Counted from the stretch's first letter, positions 25,244 to 34,959 are shown. The stretch is 64,000 nucleotides of DNA from Sporomusaceae bacterium UBA7701 (GCA_002482545.1 DLGF01000012.1:327214-391213), one strand, 5' to 3'. Numbers and translations are program-made. Notes: generated by a model from the sequence alone, not told the origin.

Positions 25244-26200
25244 TCATTCTTCCGTTTCCTGCTTATCCTTGCCGAGCCACTCGATCAGCGCGGCTTCCCG
25301 CTTATCGCGGACCTTGGCCAGCCTTTCCGGCGTCCATTGGTATAAACCCTGCCCGGTTTTAGCCCCCAGCGCCCCTTTATGCATTGCTTCTTCCAGCAGC
25401 CGCGGCGCCTTATGGCTGTCGCAGAGTTCGGGAAACAGGGTCTCCGCTATATGATAGAAAATATCCAGCCCGCCCATGTCGGCGCTTTCCAGCGGACCGG
25501 CGACGCCCCAGCGCCGTCCCAGGCTATACTTGACCGCGGTGTCGACCGCCTCCGCGCTGGCGATACCGGACTCGACGATATGAAACGCTTCCCGCAGCGT
25601 GGCCATCTGCAGGCGATTACCGATAAAGCCAGGGGTTTCCTTATTGATTGCGACAGGTTTTTTGCCGATTTTCTCCAGCAACTGCCAGGTAATATCCACC
25701 GTCGTTCGGCTGGTGCCGCGGCCGGGCATCACCTCAACCAACGGCAGGAGATGCGGCGGGTTCCAGAAATTCGCGGCAACGAACTTGTCTTTGCGGTCAA
25801 GGGCTTCGGCTATCGCGGAGGGACTCAGCCCCGATGTATTGGTGGCAAAAATCGTGTGCCGGGGACAGAGGCGGTCCAGCTTGGCGAAAACTTCCCGTTT
25901 CACGGCCAAATCCTCGGCTATGGATTCAATCACGAAGTCCGCCCCGTCAGCAGCGGCTTCCAGAGTCGTCACCCCGGCAATCCGCCGGCGAGCGGCCTCT
26001 CCGTCTTCCCCGGCGATCAGCTTGTGGGCGCGATAGGTGGCCAAAGCCGCGTCGATGCTTTGGTAGCCACGCTCCAGGCTGGCCGCCGTCCGGCCGTACA
26101 GCCGCACTTGATAGCCGGCCAGTGCAAACATCAGGGCCGTCGCGTGTCCCATCGTCCCGGTCCCCAGGTTGCAAATCGTTCTGATGTCTTCAACCCGCAT
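25244..26200 (-). CDS. 3-hydroxyacyl-CoA dehydrogenase family protein
   Basis: 318 residues. NAD-binding CNLGTGTMGHATALMFALAGYQVRLYGR, catalytic-type IFATNTSGLSPS and WNPPHLLPLVEV, then NKETPGFIGNRLQ leading into the helical C-terminal domain. It oxidises 3-hydroxyacyl-CoA or a related 3-hydroxyacid. WNPPH is a variant of the usual FNPxH. No other beta-oxidation gene is nearby, so the substrate may be another hydroxyacid (for example a lambda-crystallin-like role). Start 26200 is weakly supported (GAGGAGTGGT). Confidence 0.88.
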   Translation of the reverse strand: MRVEDIRTICNLGTGTMGHATALMFALAGYQVRLYGRTAASLERGYQSIDAALATYRAHKLIAGEDGEAARRRIAGVTTLEAAADGADFVIESIAEDLAVKREVFAKLDRLCPRHTIFATNTSGLSPSAIAEALDRKDKFVAANFWNPPHLLPLVEVMPGRGTSRTTVDITWQLLEKIGKKPVAINKETPGFIGNRLQMATLREAFHIVESGIASAEAVDTAVKYSLGRRWGVAGPLESADMGGLDIFYHIAETLFPELCDSHKAPRLLEEAMHKGALGAKTGQGLYQWTPERLAKVRDKREAALIEWLGKDKQETEE

Positions 26201-26293
26201 ACGACCACTCCTCATCCCGATCCGCCCTCCGGCGGCCGGAAATACGCTTCACGCTATTATTGTGGGATATATCCCCCGACAAATATTCGTCAG

Positions 26294-26992
26294 CTATCTA
26301 TTCTCCGGGCCGGCTTCGGCCGACCCCTGCTTTTTTTCGGCCCGAGCCGTGTTCCAGGCCTCCCTGGCCAGTTCCAGAATCCGTTTTTCCTTTTTGGCCT
26401 GCGGATTGACCACCACTTTCCCCAGGTAATTGAGAGCCTCCGGCAGCTTGCCGGTCCGCCGGAACAATTCCCCCACCAGATATTCCAGTGCCAGCTGAGT
26501 CATATTGCCTACCGGCATTCTCTCGCGCAGAAACGCCCCTTCATAATTTTCCCGCGCCTTGTCCAAGGCAACCATTTCTTCCTCGGTTTTTCCAGCCTCC
26601 CGGTATAGCCAGGCCAGTTTCAGATACAGCCCTCCTAGCCGGCTGGGCAGAGTTCCCGCCATTTCCGCGAAAAAGATGGCCAGCTTATAGGTGGCCACAG
26701 CCTGCTCCCAATCCCGCATTCCCGAAAAGTCGACCCGAACCTCTCGGTCGCGCAGGAAGTCTTCGATCTGCTGCAAAGAGTTCGGCGTTTCCTCAAAATA
26801 GGCGTCCTGAGCGGCGTAGCCGCAGTGGGGGCAAACCCAAACGGCATAGTAATTCGGATTGATCTCTCCGTAATAGGTGCAAAAATCACTGTCCTGCTTG
26901 AGCATCGTCAGCCGGTTGCGTACCCGGGTGACGTTGAATTCATGATCGCAGACCGAGCATTTCTTTTGCGTGGTATACAGAATGTCAGCCAT
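26294..26992 (-). CDS. DUF2225 protein (zinc-binding, TPR-like)
   Basis: 232 residues. Two Cys pairs, CSVCDHEF at the N terminus and CPHCGYAA at about 54-61, would bind zinc. The remainder is helical with TPR-like repeats (YLVGELFRRTGKLPEALNYLGKVV). DUF2225 proteins are common in Firmicutes and have no settled role. The start at 26992 (AAAGGAGAAGC) overlaps the aldolase stop by eight bases, so the genes are probably translationally coupled. Confidence 0.88.
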   Translation of the reverse strand: MADILYTTQKKCSVCDHEFNVTRVRNRLTMLKQDSDFCTYYGEINPNYYAVWVCPHCGYAAQDAYFEETPNSLQQIEDFLRDREVRVDFSGMRDWEQAVATYKLAIFFAEMAGTLPSRLGGLYLKLAWLYREAGKTEEEMVALDKARENYEGAFLRERMPVGNMTQLALEYLVGELFRRTGKLPEALNYLGKVVVNPQAKKEKRILELAREAWNTARAEKKQGSAEAGPENR

Positions 26993-27785
26993 TATGCTTC
27001 TCCTTTGGGGCATATTGGTCGAGCTCGCGGACCAGTTCCCTGGCCGCCTGGCCCAGCAGCATGGTATCGCTGCCGACGGCCAGCATTCTCGCACCCAAGC
27101 CCTGCCAGCGTTTGGCGTCGTCCGCTCCCGTGCAGAACATTCCGGCGAATTTATCCGAGCCGGCGATCTTTCCAATTACGTCGGCAAAGATACGGTTGAC
27201 CTCGGGATGGTCGAACTGCCCGGTCCGGCCCAACGACTGGGACAGATCGGCAGGCCCCACAAATACGCCGTCCACGCCCTCCACCGCCAGTATGGCCTCC
27301 AGGTTTTCCACCGCGCGCCTGTCTTCGGCCTGGACAATCACCAGCGTCCGGCGATTGGCCGACGACACATAGTCGCTCAGCGGCGAAAATCCGTAGCGAG
27401 CCGCGCGGACTATACCGGCCAGGCCCCGGCCGCCCAGAGGGGCATACCGGGCGGCCTGCACCGCCTGTTCGGCCTCAGTCGCACTGTTGACCTGAGGCAC
27501 CAGAATTCCGCAGGCTCCTGAGTCCAGAGCCCGCAGGATTAGAGCCGGATCGTTTTTGCTGACGCGAACGATCGGCGCAATGCCGCCAATCTCCGCAGCC
27601 CGTATCAAGTGCTCGACCTCACCGCTGCCGGTGGAGGCGTGCTCCATATCAAGGATTACGAAGTCCAAACCGGCGTAGCCCAGAATTTCCACATTGGCCG
27701 GAGTGCCGGTGACGACAAATACCCCGCGCACGGTATCACCCCGCGCAATTTTGTCTCTCATTGGCTTCCCACTTCCTTCGCGCAT
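26985..27785 (-). CDS. HpcH/HpaI-family aldolase
   Basis: 266 residues. Metal-binding and catalytic signatures LDFVILDMEHAS, VRVSKNDPALILRALDSGACGILVP and VDGVFVGPADLSQSLG identify a class II HpcH/HpaI aldolase that cleaves 4-hydroxy-2-oxo acids to pyruvate and an aldehyde. Start: ATG 27785 has TAAGGA eight bases before it; ATG 27761 is the alternative. Operon with the DUF2225 gene. Confidence 0.9.
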   Translation of the reverse strand: MREGSGKPMRDKIARGDTVRGVFVVTGTPANVEILGYAGLDFVILDMEHASTGSGEVEHLIRAAEIGGIAPIVRVSKNDPALILRALDSGACGILVPQVNSATEAEQAVQAARYAPLGGRGLAGIVRAARYGFSPLSDYVSSANRRTLVIVQAEDRRAVENLEAILAVEGVDGVFVGPADLSQSLGRTGQFDHPEVNRIFADVIGKIAGSDKFAGMFCTGADDAKRWQGLGARMLAVGSDTMLLGQAARELVRELDQYAPKEKHNG

Positions 27786-27844
27786 TATGTTATTCCTTAC
27801 TTTTCCCCCGGCCGGCTAAATACCTGCAAATAGCGGGCAGATAG

Positions 27845-27874
27845 GAAAAAAGTCCTAGCTTTCCAGGACTTTTT
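27845..27874. terminator. Bidirectional terminator of the M48 protease gene
   Basis: AAAAAGTCCT and AGGACTTTTT form a stem with A/T flanks, ending minus-strand transcription after 27893. Confidence 0.8.
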
Positions 27875-27892
27875 CTGCGGGCGGCATCCGCG

Positions 27893-28951
27893 TCAATCGG
27901 CCTTCCGCCGGTCCGCCCACGTTTTGAGGGCCAGCACATACTCATTGGCCAGCTCTTCCAGGGCGGTGCCGTTCGCGATGGCATCCTGCGGCGTCAGGGT
28001 GATAACCGGCCGGGTATCATATAATACGGTTATGTATGTCCCGTCACTGTCAAGGATAAAGTAGTCGCCGCTGAACTCGGGGATTTTGGCGAGCTGGTAC
28101 AGCGTCCCGGCCGCGAGGCAGGCCCGGTAATAAGGTTTATTGCCCCGGTAGGTGGCGTACAGCGGCGGCAGCTTGAGCCCGTCGTCCGCAATCTCGGCCG
28201 ACTTTTCCCCTCTGATGACCCGGGGCTGAATTCCGGCCTCGCGCATCTGCGCCTCGATGGCGTCGACCCGGGACTGCGAATCGGGGTGGGAGGAAAATAT
28301 ATCCGATTCTCCCGTGGGATCCAGTTGATTTAATTTTTGCAGCCCCATCAGCATGCCGTAAGGATTGTACCCGGCCCGGAGCGAGTAAATAAAACCGAGC
28401 TGGTCGGCCTCCCGCTCGTCCTCACGGCTATAGCCCTGCATGATCGCCATCTCGATCAAGTTCCCGAAGATGCCCAGCCGCTCGGCATGCAGCAGAATAG
28501 CGGCCACCTGCATATTCATCGCCTTCTCGACTTGCTTGGCGATGTGCCGTTTGGCGACGTGGCCGACCTCGTGGGCGAGGATGCCCGCCAGCTCCTCGTC
28601 GGACGGCATGTAGTCGATGAGGCCTTTGAATACGTAAATATAGCCGCCCGGCAGGGCCATGGCGTTGACATCCTTGCCATTTAACACCTTGAAGGTATAA
28701 GGCACATCCTTGCGGTCGCTGACTGCGGCGATGCGGTCGCCGATGCGGGCCACCCGCTCCTGCAGCTCAAGGTCTTGAACCAAGCCGAACTTTTTTTCCA
28801 ACTGCCTGGCATAATTTTTGCCATTTTTAATCTCATCCTTGGTGCTCATGGTAAATATGCCGGCTTCAGCCGGCCCGGCCTGAACGGCGACTCCGGCCAG
28901 GACGAGAAAGCAGCACAGCAGCAGCCTGCCCTTAAGCAAATACTTTTTCAC
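27893..28951 (-). CDS. Exported M48-family zinc metallopeptidase
   Basis: 352 residues starting at a GTG preceded by GGAGGCAG. A signal peptide (about 1-30, LLLCCFLVLAGVAVQAGPAEA) is followed by the M48 domain: PGGYIYVFKGL, zinc motif HEVGH at 127-131, and the third ligand in SREDEREADQLGF. A C-terminal domain of about 100 residues binds no known ligand. BepA/YfgC-like members act in the envelope on misfolded proteins. It is divergent from ccpN. Confidence 0.92.
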   Translation of the reverse strand: MKKYLLKGRLLLCCFLVLAGVAVQAGPAEAGIFTMSTKDEIKNGKNYARQLEKKFGLVQDLELQERVARIGDRIAAVSDRKDVPYTFKVLNGKDVNAMALPGGYIYVFKGLIDYMPSDEELAGILAHEVGHVAKRHIAKQVEKAMNMQVAAILLHAERLGIFGNLIEMAIMQGYSREDEREADQLGFIYSLRAGYNPYGMLMGLQKLNQLDPTGESDIFSSHPDSQSRVDAIEAQMREAGIQPRVIRGEKSAEIADDGLKLPPLYATYRGNKPYYRACLAAGTLYQLAKIPEFSGDYFILDSDGTYITVLYDTRPVITLTPQDAIANGTALEELANEYVLALKTWADRRKAD

Positions 28952-29166
28952 GCCAAATCTGCCTCCATCTTCCGTTTCTGAGAAAATTTTACCGGCATTG
29001 GTTGCAAGATGCAATGACTTTTCCCGCAGATTTTGCAGTGCAAGAATTTCCATATGACAAATCCGCGGCAAGGAAGGTATTTTTCCATAATCGGAGTATA
29101 AAGTATAACATAGTTAAAAAATTGCCCAAAAAGTATAGCACATTTCGAAAGCGCAGGTGAGGCGAT

Positions 29167-29799
29167 ATCGAACTGTCCAAACGCCAAGAAGCGATTTTGG
29201 CGATCGTAAAAACGCATGGCCCCATTACCGGCGAACAGATCGCCGACAAGCTCAACCTCAGCCGGGCCGCCCTGCGGCCTGACCTGGCCATTCTGACGAT
29301 GTCGGGCCTCCTCGGAGCCCGCCCGCGGGTAGGATACTACCTGACCGGAAAAGAGCCTTCGGATATTATCGCCGGAGTGCTGGGAACCATCCGGGTGGCG
29401 GAGATCCTGTCCCAGCCCATCGCCGTGCGGGAAAAATGCTCGGTCTACGACGCCATTGTCACGATGTTCGTGGAGGATGTCGGGACCATTGTCGTTGTTT
29501 CCGAGGGCGGTTTTCTGGAAGGGGTGGCATCCCGCAAAGACATGCTTAAAGCGGCGCTGGGCGGAAAAAATATCAATAAATTGCCGATCAGCGTGGCGAT
29601 GACCCGGATGCCCAACATCATCGTGACCTATCCGGAGGAATCGGCTCTCCGGGCGGCGCAGAAGCTCCTCAGCCATCAGGTGGATGCCTTGCCGGTTGTG
29701 AATAGTGTTGTCGCCGACGGCAGCGAAAAGTTGCAAGTTATCGGACGGTTTACCAAGACCAATATCACCCGGCTCTTCGTCCAGCTGGCCGGCAAATAG
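29167..29799 (+). CDS. ccpN: CcpN-type HTH/CBS-domain repressor
   Basis: 210 residues if translation starts at ATC 29167. An N-terminal winged helix (ELSKRQEAILAIVKTHGPITG) is followed by two CBS domains (about 75-205). It matches Bacillus CcpN, which represses gluconeogenic genes and responds to nucleotides. The next genes, the PPDK regulator and ppdK, fit that role. The family's conserved N terminus needs the ATC (or CTG 29173): a stop lies in frame at 29158 and no ATG, GTG or TTG occurs before TTG 29197. AGGTGA lies six bases before the ATC. Confidence 0.88.
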   Translation: MELSKRQEAILAIVKTHGPITGEQIADKLNLSRAALRPDLAILTMSGLLGARPRVGYYLTGKEPSDIIAGVLGTIRVAEILSQPIAVREKCSVYDAIVTMFVEDVGTIVVVSEGGFLEGVASRKDMLKAALGGKNINKLPISVAMTRMPNIIVTYPEESALRAAQKLLSHQVDALPVVNSVVADGSEKLQVIGRFTKTNITRLFVQLAGK

Positions 29800-29811
29800 G
29801 AGGTGCTTGCT

Positions 29812-30633
29812 ATCAACCTGAAATTAGATTGTCCGGTTATTTATGTTCTTTCCGACTCGATCGGCGAAACAGGCGAATTAGTTGTCCGGGCGGCCGCCAG
29901 CCAGTTCGACGGCGGCAAGCTCGACGTCAGGCGCATACCGTATCTGAATACGGCCGCGGAGGTGGATGAGGCGCTGCAGGAAGCCGCCGGATGCCAGGCA
30001 GCGGTGGCCTATACGCTTGTCCGGCCCGACCTGAAACATTTTTTGGAGGGCAAAGCCAGTAAGCTCGGCCTGGTCTGCGTCGATATCATGGGCCCGATCC
30101 TCGGCGCCATCGCCAGTGTCACCAATCTTCCGCCCCGCCTGGAACCGGGCCTGATCCGCAAAATGGATGAAGCTTACTTCAACAAGGTGGAGGCGGTGGA
30201 GTTCGCGGTAAAGTACGACGACGGCAAACAGCCCTGGGGGCTGACCAAGGCCGACCTGGTCATCGTCGGCGTCTCCCGGACTTCCAAAACCCCGCTGTGC
30301 ATGTATCTGGCCCATAAAGGGATTAAAGCCGCCAACGTTCCCCTGGTGCCGGAGGTAAATCCGCCCCAGGAACTTTTCTCCCTCCCGCCCCACAAGGTGG
30401 TCGGGCTGACCATCGATCCTTCGCTGCTCAATGAAATCCGCAAAGAACGGCTGAAGACGCTGGGCCTTTCCGCCAGCGTGGAATACGCCAATCCCGAGCG
30501 GATCACCGGCGAGCTGGAATACGCCGAGGCCGTCATGCGCAAGATCGGTTGCCTGATCATCAACGTGACCAATAAAGCGGTTGAAGAAACTGCAGCCAAA
30601 GTCCTTGAATACTATCGCAAGGGAGTCGAATAA
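29812..30633 (+). CDS. PPDK/PEP synthase regulatory protein (kinase and pyrophosphorylase, DUF299)
   Basis: 273 residues from an ATC at 29812. IYVLSDSIGETGELVVRAA is the family N terminus, and GVSRTSKTPLCMYLA is the P-loop-like nucleotide site. The enzyme uses ADP to phosphorylate PPDK on threonine, inactivating it, and reverses this with phosphate. ppdK follows by one base. Start choice: the in-frame GTG 29803 lies inside the AGGAGG site, whereas ATC 29812 is eight bases past it. The protein would otherwise gain three residues. Confidence 0.92.
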   Translation: MNLKLDCPVIYVLSDSIGETGELVVRAAASQFDGGKLDVRRIPYLNTAAEVDEALQEAAGCQAAVAYTLVRPDLKHFLEGKASKLGLVCVDIMGPILGAIASVTNLPPRLEPGLIRKMDEAYFNKVEAVEFAVKYDDGKQPWGLTKADLVIVGVSRTSKTPLCMYLAHKGIKAANVPLVPEVNPPQELFSLPPHKVVGLTIDPSLLNEIRKERLKTLGLSASVEYANPERITGELEYAEAVMRKIGCLIINVTNKAVEETAAKVLEYYRKGVE

Positions 30634-30634
30634 T

Positions 30635-33292
30635 ATGGCAAAATATGTATACCTGTTCCAGGAAGGCAAGGCCGACATGCGGGCCCTGCTTGGCGGCAAG
30701 GGGGCCAATCTGGCCGAGATGAGCAACATCGGCCTGCCCGTCCCGCCAGGCATGACGATCACCACGGAAGCTTGCCGGGAGTATTACCGCCAGAGTCGCC
30801 AGATCCCCTCCGGCTTGATGGAGGAAGTATACGCCAGCCTGGCCTTCGTAGAAAAGAAGGCCGGCAAGAAATTCGGCGATCCGGCCAATCCCCTGCTGGT
30901 TTCCGTCCGGTCCGGGGCCATGTTCTCCATGCCGGGAATGATGGATACCATCTTGAACCTCGGCCTCAATGAAGAAACGGCGAAAGGGGTGGCGGCCAAT
31001 ACCGGCAACCTCCGCTTCGCCTATGATGCTTACCGCCGGTTTATCCAGATGTTCAGCGATGTCGTGCTGGAAATCCCCAAGCACGAATTCGAAGATATCC
31101 TCGAAAGTCAGAAGCACCGTCAGAAGGTGACTTACGACCAGGAGTTATCCCCCGAGTCGCTGCGCACTGTTATCGACAGGTATAAAGACCTTGTCCGGAC
31201 CAAGCTCGGCCGCTCTTTCCCGGAAGATCCCCGCGAACAGCTCCAGATGGCCGTGGAAGCGGTGTTCCGTTCCTGGAACAACGACCGGGCGATTATCTAC
31301 CGGAACCTCAACAAGATTTCCCATGATATCGGCACCGCCGTCAATATCCAATCCATGGTCTTCGGCAATATGGGCAACGATTCCGGAACCGGGGTGGCCT
31401 TCACCCGCAACCCGTCCACCGGGGAAAAGGCCCTGTACGGCGAATATCTCATCAATGCCCAGGGCGAAGACGTGGTGGCCGGCATTCGCACGCCCCAGCC
31501 GATCGCCAAACTGGCCGAAGAAATGCCGGAAGTATATAAGCAATTTGTCGCCACGGCCCAGCGCCTCGAAACCCACTATAAAAACATGCAGGACATCGAA
31601 TTTACCATCGAACGGGGCACCCTTTATCTGCTGCAGACCCGCAACGGCAAGCGCACAGCCCAGGCCGGCATCAAGATCGCCTATGACATGGTGCAGGAGG
31701 GGCTGATCGGCAAGCGGGAAGCCACTCTGATGGTGGAGCCGGCCCAGTTGGATAAGCTGCTGCACCGGCAGATCGACAGCCAGGCCAAGATGAACGTCAT
31801 TGCCAAGGGGCTTCCCGCCTCCCCGGGCGCCGCCTCCGGCAAGGCGGTCTTCGACGCCGACGACGCCGAGCGGCTCGCCAAGGCCGGCCAGAAAGTCCTC
31901 CTCATCCGGACCGAAACCACCCCGGACGATATCCACGGAATGGTGGCCGCTCAAGGGGTCCTGACCAGCCGCGGCGGCATGACCAGCCATGCTGCGGTGG
32001 TGGCCCGGGGCATGGGCAAACCCTGCGTCTGTGGCTGCGAGGCAATCAAAGTCGACTATGCGAAAAAAGAATTTTCCGTCGGCCAACTGGTGGTTCAAGA
32101 AGGCGAGCTCGTTTCCATCGACGGCTCCACCGGGAACGTCATCCTGGGCGACGTTCCGATGGTTGAGCCTACGCTTTCCGCCGAATTCCTCACCTTTCTC
32201 GCCTGGGCCGACGAACTCAAACGGCTGGGCGTCCGCGCCAATGCCGATACGCCGGAGGATGCCCGCAAAGCAAGGGACTTCGGCGCCCAAGGCATTGGCC
32301 TCTGCCGTACCGAGCACATGTTCATGGGCCAGGACCGGCTGCCCCATGTTCAGGCCATGATTTTGGCCGAGACGCTGGAAGAGCGGAAAGAAGCGCTGAA
32401 GGCCCTCCTCCCGATGCAGGAAGGGGATTTTTACGGCATCCTCAAAGCCATGGCGGGCTACCCGGTCTGCATCCGCCTCCTCGATCCCCCGCTTCACGAA
32501 TTCCTGCCCGACCTCACCGAACTCATGGTGGAAATCGCCGAGCTGCGGCTGACGGGCGGCACCCCGTCCGTGCTGGCTCCCAAGGAAGCCCTGCTCAAGA
32601 AGGTAAAAACGCTGCATGAATTCAATCCGATGCTGGGGCATCGGGGCTGCCGCCTCGGCATTACCTTCCCGGAAGTTTATGAAATGCAAATGTGGGCCAT
32701 CTTCAACGCCACCGCCCGGCTGACCAAGGAGGGCCTGTCCGTCCATCCGGAAGTCGAAATCCCGCTTACGATCGACGCCGGCGAAATGAAATTCTTTAAG
32801 GAGCGGATCGACGCCATCGCCAAAGAAGTCATGGAGCGGGAGGCCGTAACCTTCCACTACACCTCCGGCACGATGATCGAGCTGCCCCGGGCGGCGCTCC
32901 TGGCCGACGAACTGGCCGAAGTATCCGATTTCTTCAGCTTCGGCACCAACGACCTCACTCAGACAACACTTGGCTTTAGCCGGGATGATGCGGAAGGCAA
33001 ATTCCTCACTCACTACCTGGAGAAAAAACTGCTCAAGGAAAACCCCTTTATTGTCCTCGACCGGAAAGGTGTCGGCCAGTTGATGCAGATGGCGGTGGAA
33101 AAAGGCCGCAAGATAAAACCCGACCTCCTCATCGGCATTTGCGGCGAACACGGCGGCGAACCCAGCTCCGTCGAGTTTTGCCACCAGATCGGGCTCGATT
33201 TCGTCAGTTGCTCTCCCTACCGGGTTCCCATCGCCCGCCTGGCTGCCGCTCAGGCCGCCGCCAGTACGGGAGAGATCCTCGGAACGCGCTAA
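30635..33292 (+). CDS. ppdK: Pyruvate, phosphate dikinase
   Basis: 885 residues, full length. N-terminal ATP-grasp region (LGGKGANLAEMSNIGLPVPPG), central phosphohistidine domain with GGMTSHAAVVARGMGKPCVCG, and C-terminal PEP-binding barrel ending GICGEHGGEPSSVEFC. It interconverts pyruvate, ATP and phosphate with PEP, AMP and PPi. The preceding gene encodes its regulator; the two are one base apart. A strong terminator follows. Confidence 0.97.
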   Translation: MAKYVYLFQEGKADMRALLGGKGANLAEMSNIGLPVPPGMTITTEACREYYRQSRQIPSGLMEEVYASLAFVEKKAGKKFGDPANPLLVSVRSGAMFSMPGMMDTILNLGLNEETAKGVAANTGNLRFAYDAYRRFIQMFSDVVLEIPKHEFEDILESQKHRQKVTYDQELSPESLRTVIDRYKDLVRTKLGRSFPEDPREQLQMAVEAVFRSWNNDRAIIYRNLNKISHDIGTAVNIQSMVFGNMGNDSGTGVAFTRNPSTGEKALYGEYLINAQGEDVVAGIRTPQPIAKLAEEMPEVYKQFVATAQRLETHYKNMQDIEFTIERGTLYLLQTRNGKRTAQAGIKIAYDMVQEGLIGKREATLMVEPAQLDKLLHRQIDSQAKMNVIAKGLPASPGAASGKAVFDADDAERLAKAGQKVLLIRTETTPDDIHGMVAAQGVLTSRGGMTSHAAVVARGMGKPCVCGCEAIKVDYAKKEFSVGQLVVQEGELVSIDGSTGNVILGDVPMVEPTLSAEFLTFLAWADELKRLGVRANADTPEDARKARDFGAQGIGLCRTEHMFMGQDRLPHVQAMILAETLEERKEALKALLPMQEGDFYGILKAMAGYPVCIRLLDPPLHEFLPDLTELMVEIAELRLTGGTPSVLAPKEALLKKVKTLHEFNPMLGHRGCRLGITFPEVYEMQMWAIFNATARLTKEGLSVHPEVEIPLTIDAGEMKFFKERIDAIAKEVMEREAVTFHYTSGTMIELPRAALLADELAEVSDFFSFGTNDLTQTTLGFSRDDAEGKFLTHYLEKKLLKENPFIVLDRKGVGQLMQMAVEKGRKIKPDLLIGICGEHGGEPSSVEFCHQIGLDFVSCSPYRVPIARLAAAQAAASTGEILGTR

Positions 33293-33322
33293 AGAGCCTC
33301 CCGGCCTGCGCCGGGCAGCGCC

Positions 33323-33360
33323 AAAAAAGAACCCGCTTCAGCAAGAGGCGGGTTCTTTTT
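33323..33360 (+). terminator. Terminator of the ccpN-ppdK operon
   Basis: AAAGAACCCGC pairs with GCGGGTTCTTT around an 11-base loop, followed by TT. Confidence 0.85.
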
Positions 33361-34959
33361 CTATTGCGCAAAATCCTTTAGCCCTGTACGGAACGCCTTG
33401 ACCACCTCGTCATTTTCGTCGATCAGGTAGACCCGCCCGGGCCGGCCCTCCCGGTCATAGTCCACCCCGCTCCACCAGACCGCCACTTTGATCCGGTCCA
33501 GTTCTTTAAGCTGCCTGAACATCTGCCCAATCCAGGCCGCCTTGTCGCCGCCCGCCGAATTCGAGGCGAATTCGGTGATCATCAGGGGCTTGTCAAAAAG
33601 CCTGACGGATTCGTTATACAGGGGCGGATAGATTTCCGCAAATTCCCGCCAGGTTTCCCCTGGGAAGTAATTGCCGGTATTATAACCGGTGAGGCCGATG
33701 ACATCGACGCATTCATCGCCGGGGTAATACATGAGATAGTTGTTCCATTTAAAATCCGGCAGGGAGCGGTCGTGGGGATTCCATACCCAGATGACGTTGT
33801 CCACCCCGTTGCGTTCGAAGACCGCTTGGACATAGCGCCACAGGGCCTTATACAGCTCGGTGTCCTTGCCGGTATAGTAGGCCGAATACCAGCACCAGTC
33901 CCCGTTCATCTCATTGTTGAGCCTGAACAGCACCGGGTGGCCAAATTCTTTCAGTTTCCGGGCATAGTCTGAAAAATAGTCGTCGTACTTCCCGTCCAGG
34001 ATATCGTAGACCATCGTCAGGTTGCGGCTGCTGTTCTGCCAGAGGGCGTTTACCTCTCCGGCGTAAGTCGTCTGGAGGGTCAGCTCGACATAGCGTCCGT
34101 TTTCATAGGCGTTCTGCAAGCCGTATACCGGGAAATAGTCGTCAAACATCTGATAATGCAGCAAGACCGCGAACCGGTGCTCAAGCTGGTCCTCCAGCTC
34201 CCCAAGCCGGTTCATGCTCTGGGGGGCGGACGGCTCGAAGATGCCCCACCGTTGCGGAGCGCCGACGCCAAAATACTGGTGGTAAAAACTGCGGGTTTCC
34301 TCGCTGAATGCGGTGGCGGAAGGCCGCAGGTCCTTATCGTTCCGGGCGGCTCCCTGCCGGGGGACGATTCGCAGGCTGGCGATGATTTCGCCGGCGTTGG
34401 CCAGCGGTTCCCGGGATTTGATAAATACCGTGTACACTTCGCGGCTGTTCTTCACAATTTCCGCGCAGACATAATTGGGCCGGTCGTCCGGTACGCGGGC
34501 CAACGGCTGCCGGGCCCATTTCAGCACATGGGTGCTGTAGCCGGACACCTCGGTCCAATAATCAGCGGTCACGGCATGCCGCGGCGAGGCTTTGACGAAC
34601 TTGTTGCCATACTGGATATAATCGTCGGCGGTGGTACTGGCGCCGCTGAACTGATCATAGTAAACCTCTATCCGGGTCTGCTCGTCGCTGAAAACGGTGC
34701 GCACCGCGGAAAGGGCGGCGTCCACCGTCATATGGGCCGGGTACCGGATGCTGTAGCCGTTGGCGGGGTCGGTATATAAGTTCATCCCTGCCCCCGACGG
34801 CTCGATGCTCTTTACGTCATCGCCGGGCTCGGCCGCAGCGCCGGCGGCCAGCCGGCCGTTCACGATATACTGCCGTTCGTTGGCCTGAGCTGCGGCGCCG
34901 CCCTCCAGCGCGGCCGCAAGACAAACAATGACCGCAAGCGATAGCAAACGTCGTATCAA
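33361..34959 (-). CDS. Secreted GH26-like glycoside hydrolase with an unassigned N-terminal domain
   Basis: 532 residues from a TTG start (AGGGAGAG upstream). A signal peptide (about 1-26) precedes a domain of about 190 residues (NLYTDPANGYSIRYPAHMT...). The last 320 residues have GH26 features: acid/base Glu in LFRLNNEMNGDWCW and nucleophile Glu in KPLMITEFAS. GH26 enzymes cleave beta-mannans or related glycans. The N-terminal domain resembles small lipoprotein domains of the PsbP/DUF type and occurs in other Firmicutes; its role is unknown. Substrate unknown. Confidence 0.85.
   Translation of the reverse strand: MIRRLLSLAVIVCLAAALEGGAAAQANERQYIVNGRLAAGAAAEPGDDVKSIEPSGAGMNLYTDPANGYSIRYPAHMTVDAALSAVRTVFSDEQTRIEVYYDQFSGASTTADDYIQYGNKFVKASPRHAVTADYWTEVSGYSTHVLKWARQPLARVPDDRPNYVCAEIVKNSREVYTVFIKSREPLANAGEIIASLRIVPRQGAARNDKDLRPSATAFSEETRSFYHQYFGVGAPQRWGIFEPSAPQSMNRLGELEDQLEHRFAVLLHYQMFDDYFPVYGLQNAYENGRYVELTLQTTYAGEVNALWQNSSRNLTMVYDILDGKYDDYFSDYARKLKEFGHPVLFRLNNEMNGDWCWYSAYYTGKDTELYKALWRYVQAVFERNGVDNVIWVWNPHDRSLPDFKWNNYLMYYPGDECVDVIGLTGYNTGNYFPGETWREFAEIYPPLYNESVRLFDKPLMITEFASNSAGGDKAAWIGQMFRQLKELDRIKVAVWWSGVDYDREGRPGRVYLIDENDEVVKAFRTGLKDFAQ

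Noticed and set aside
31145..33184. 679-codon minus-strand ORF opposite ppdK
   Set aside because: Antisense shadow of ppdK with biased, unstructured composition.
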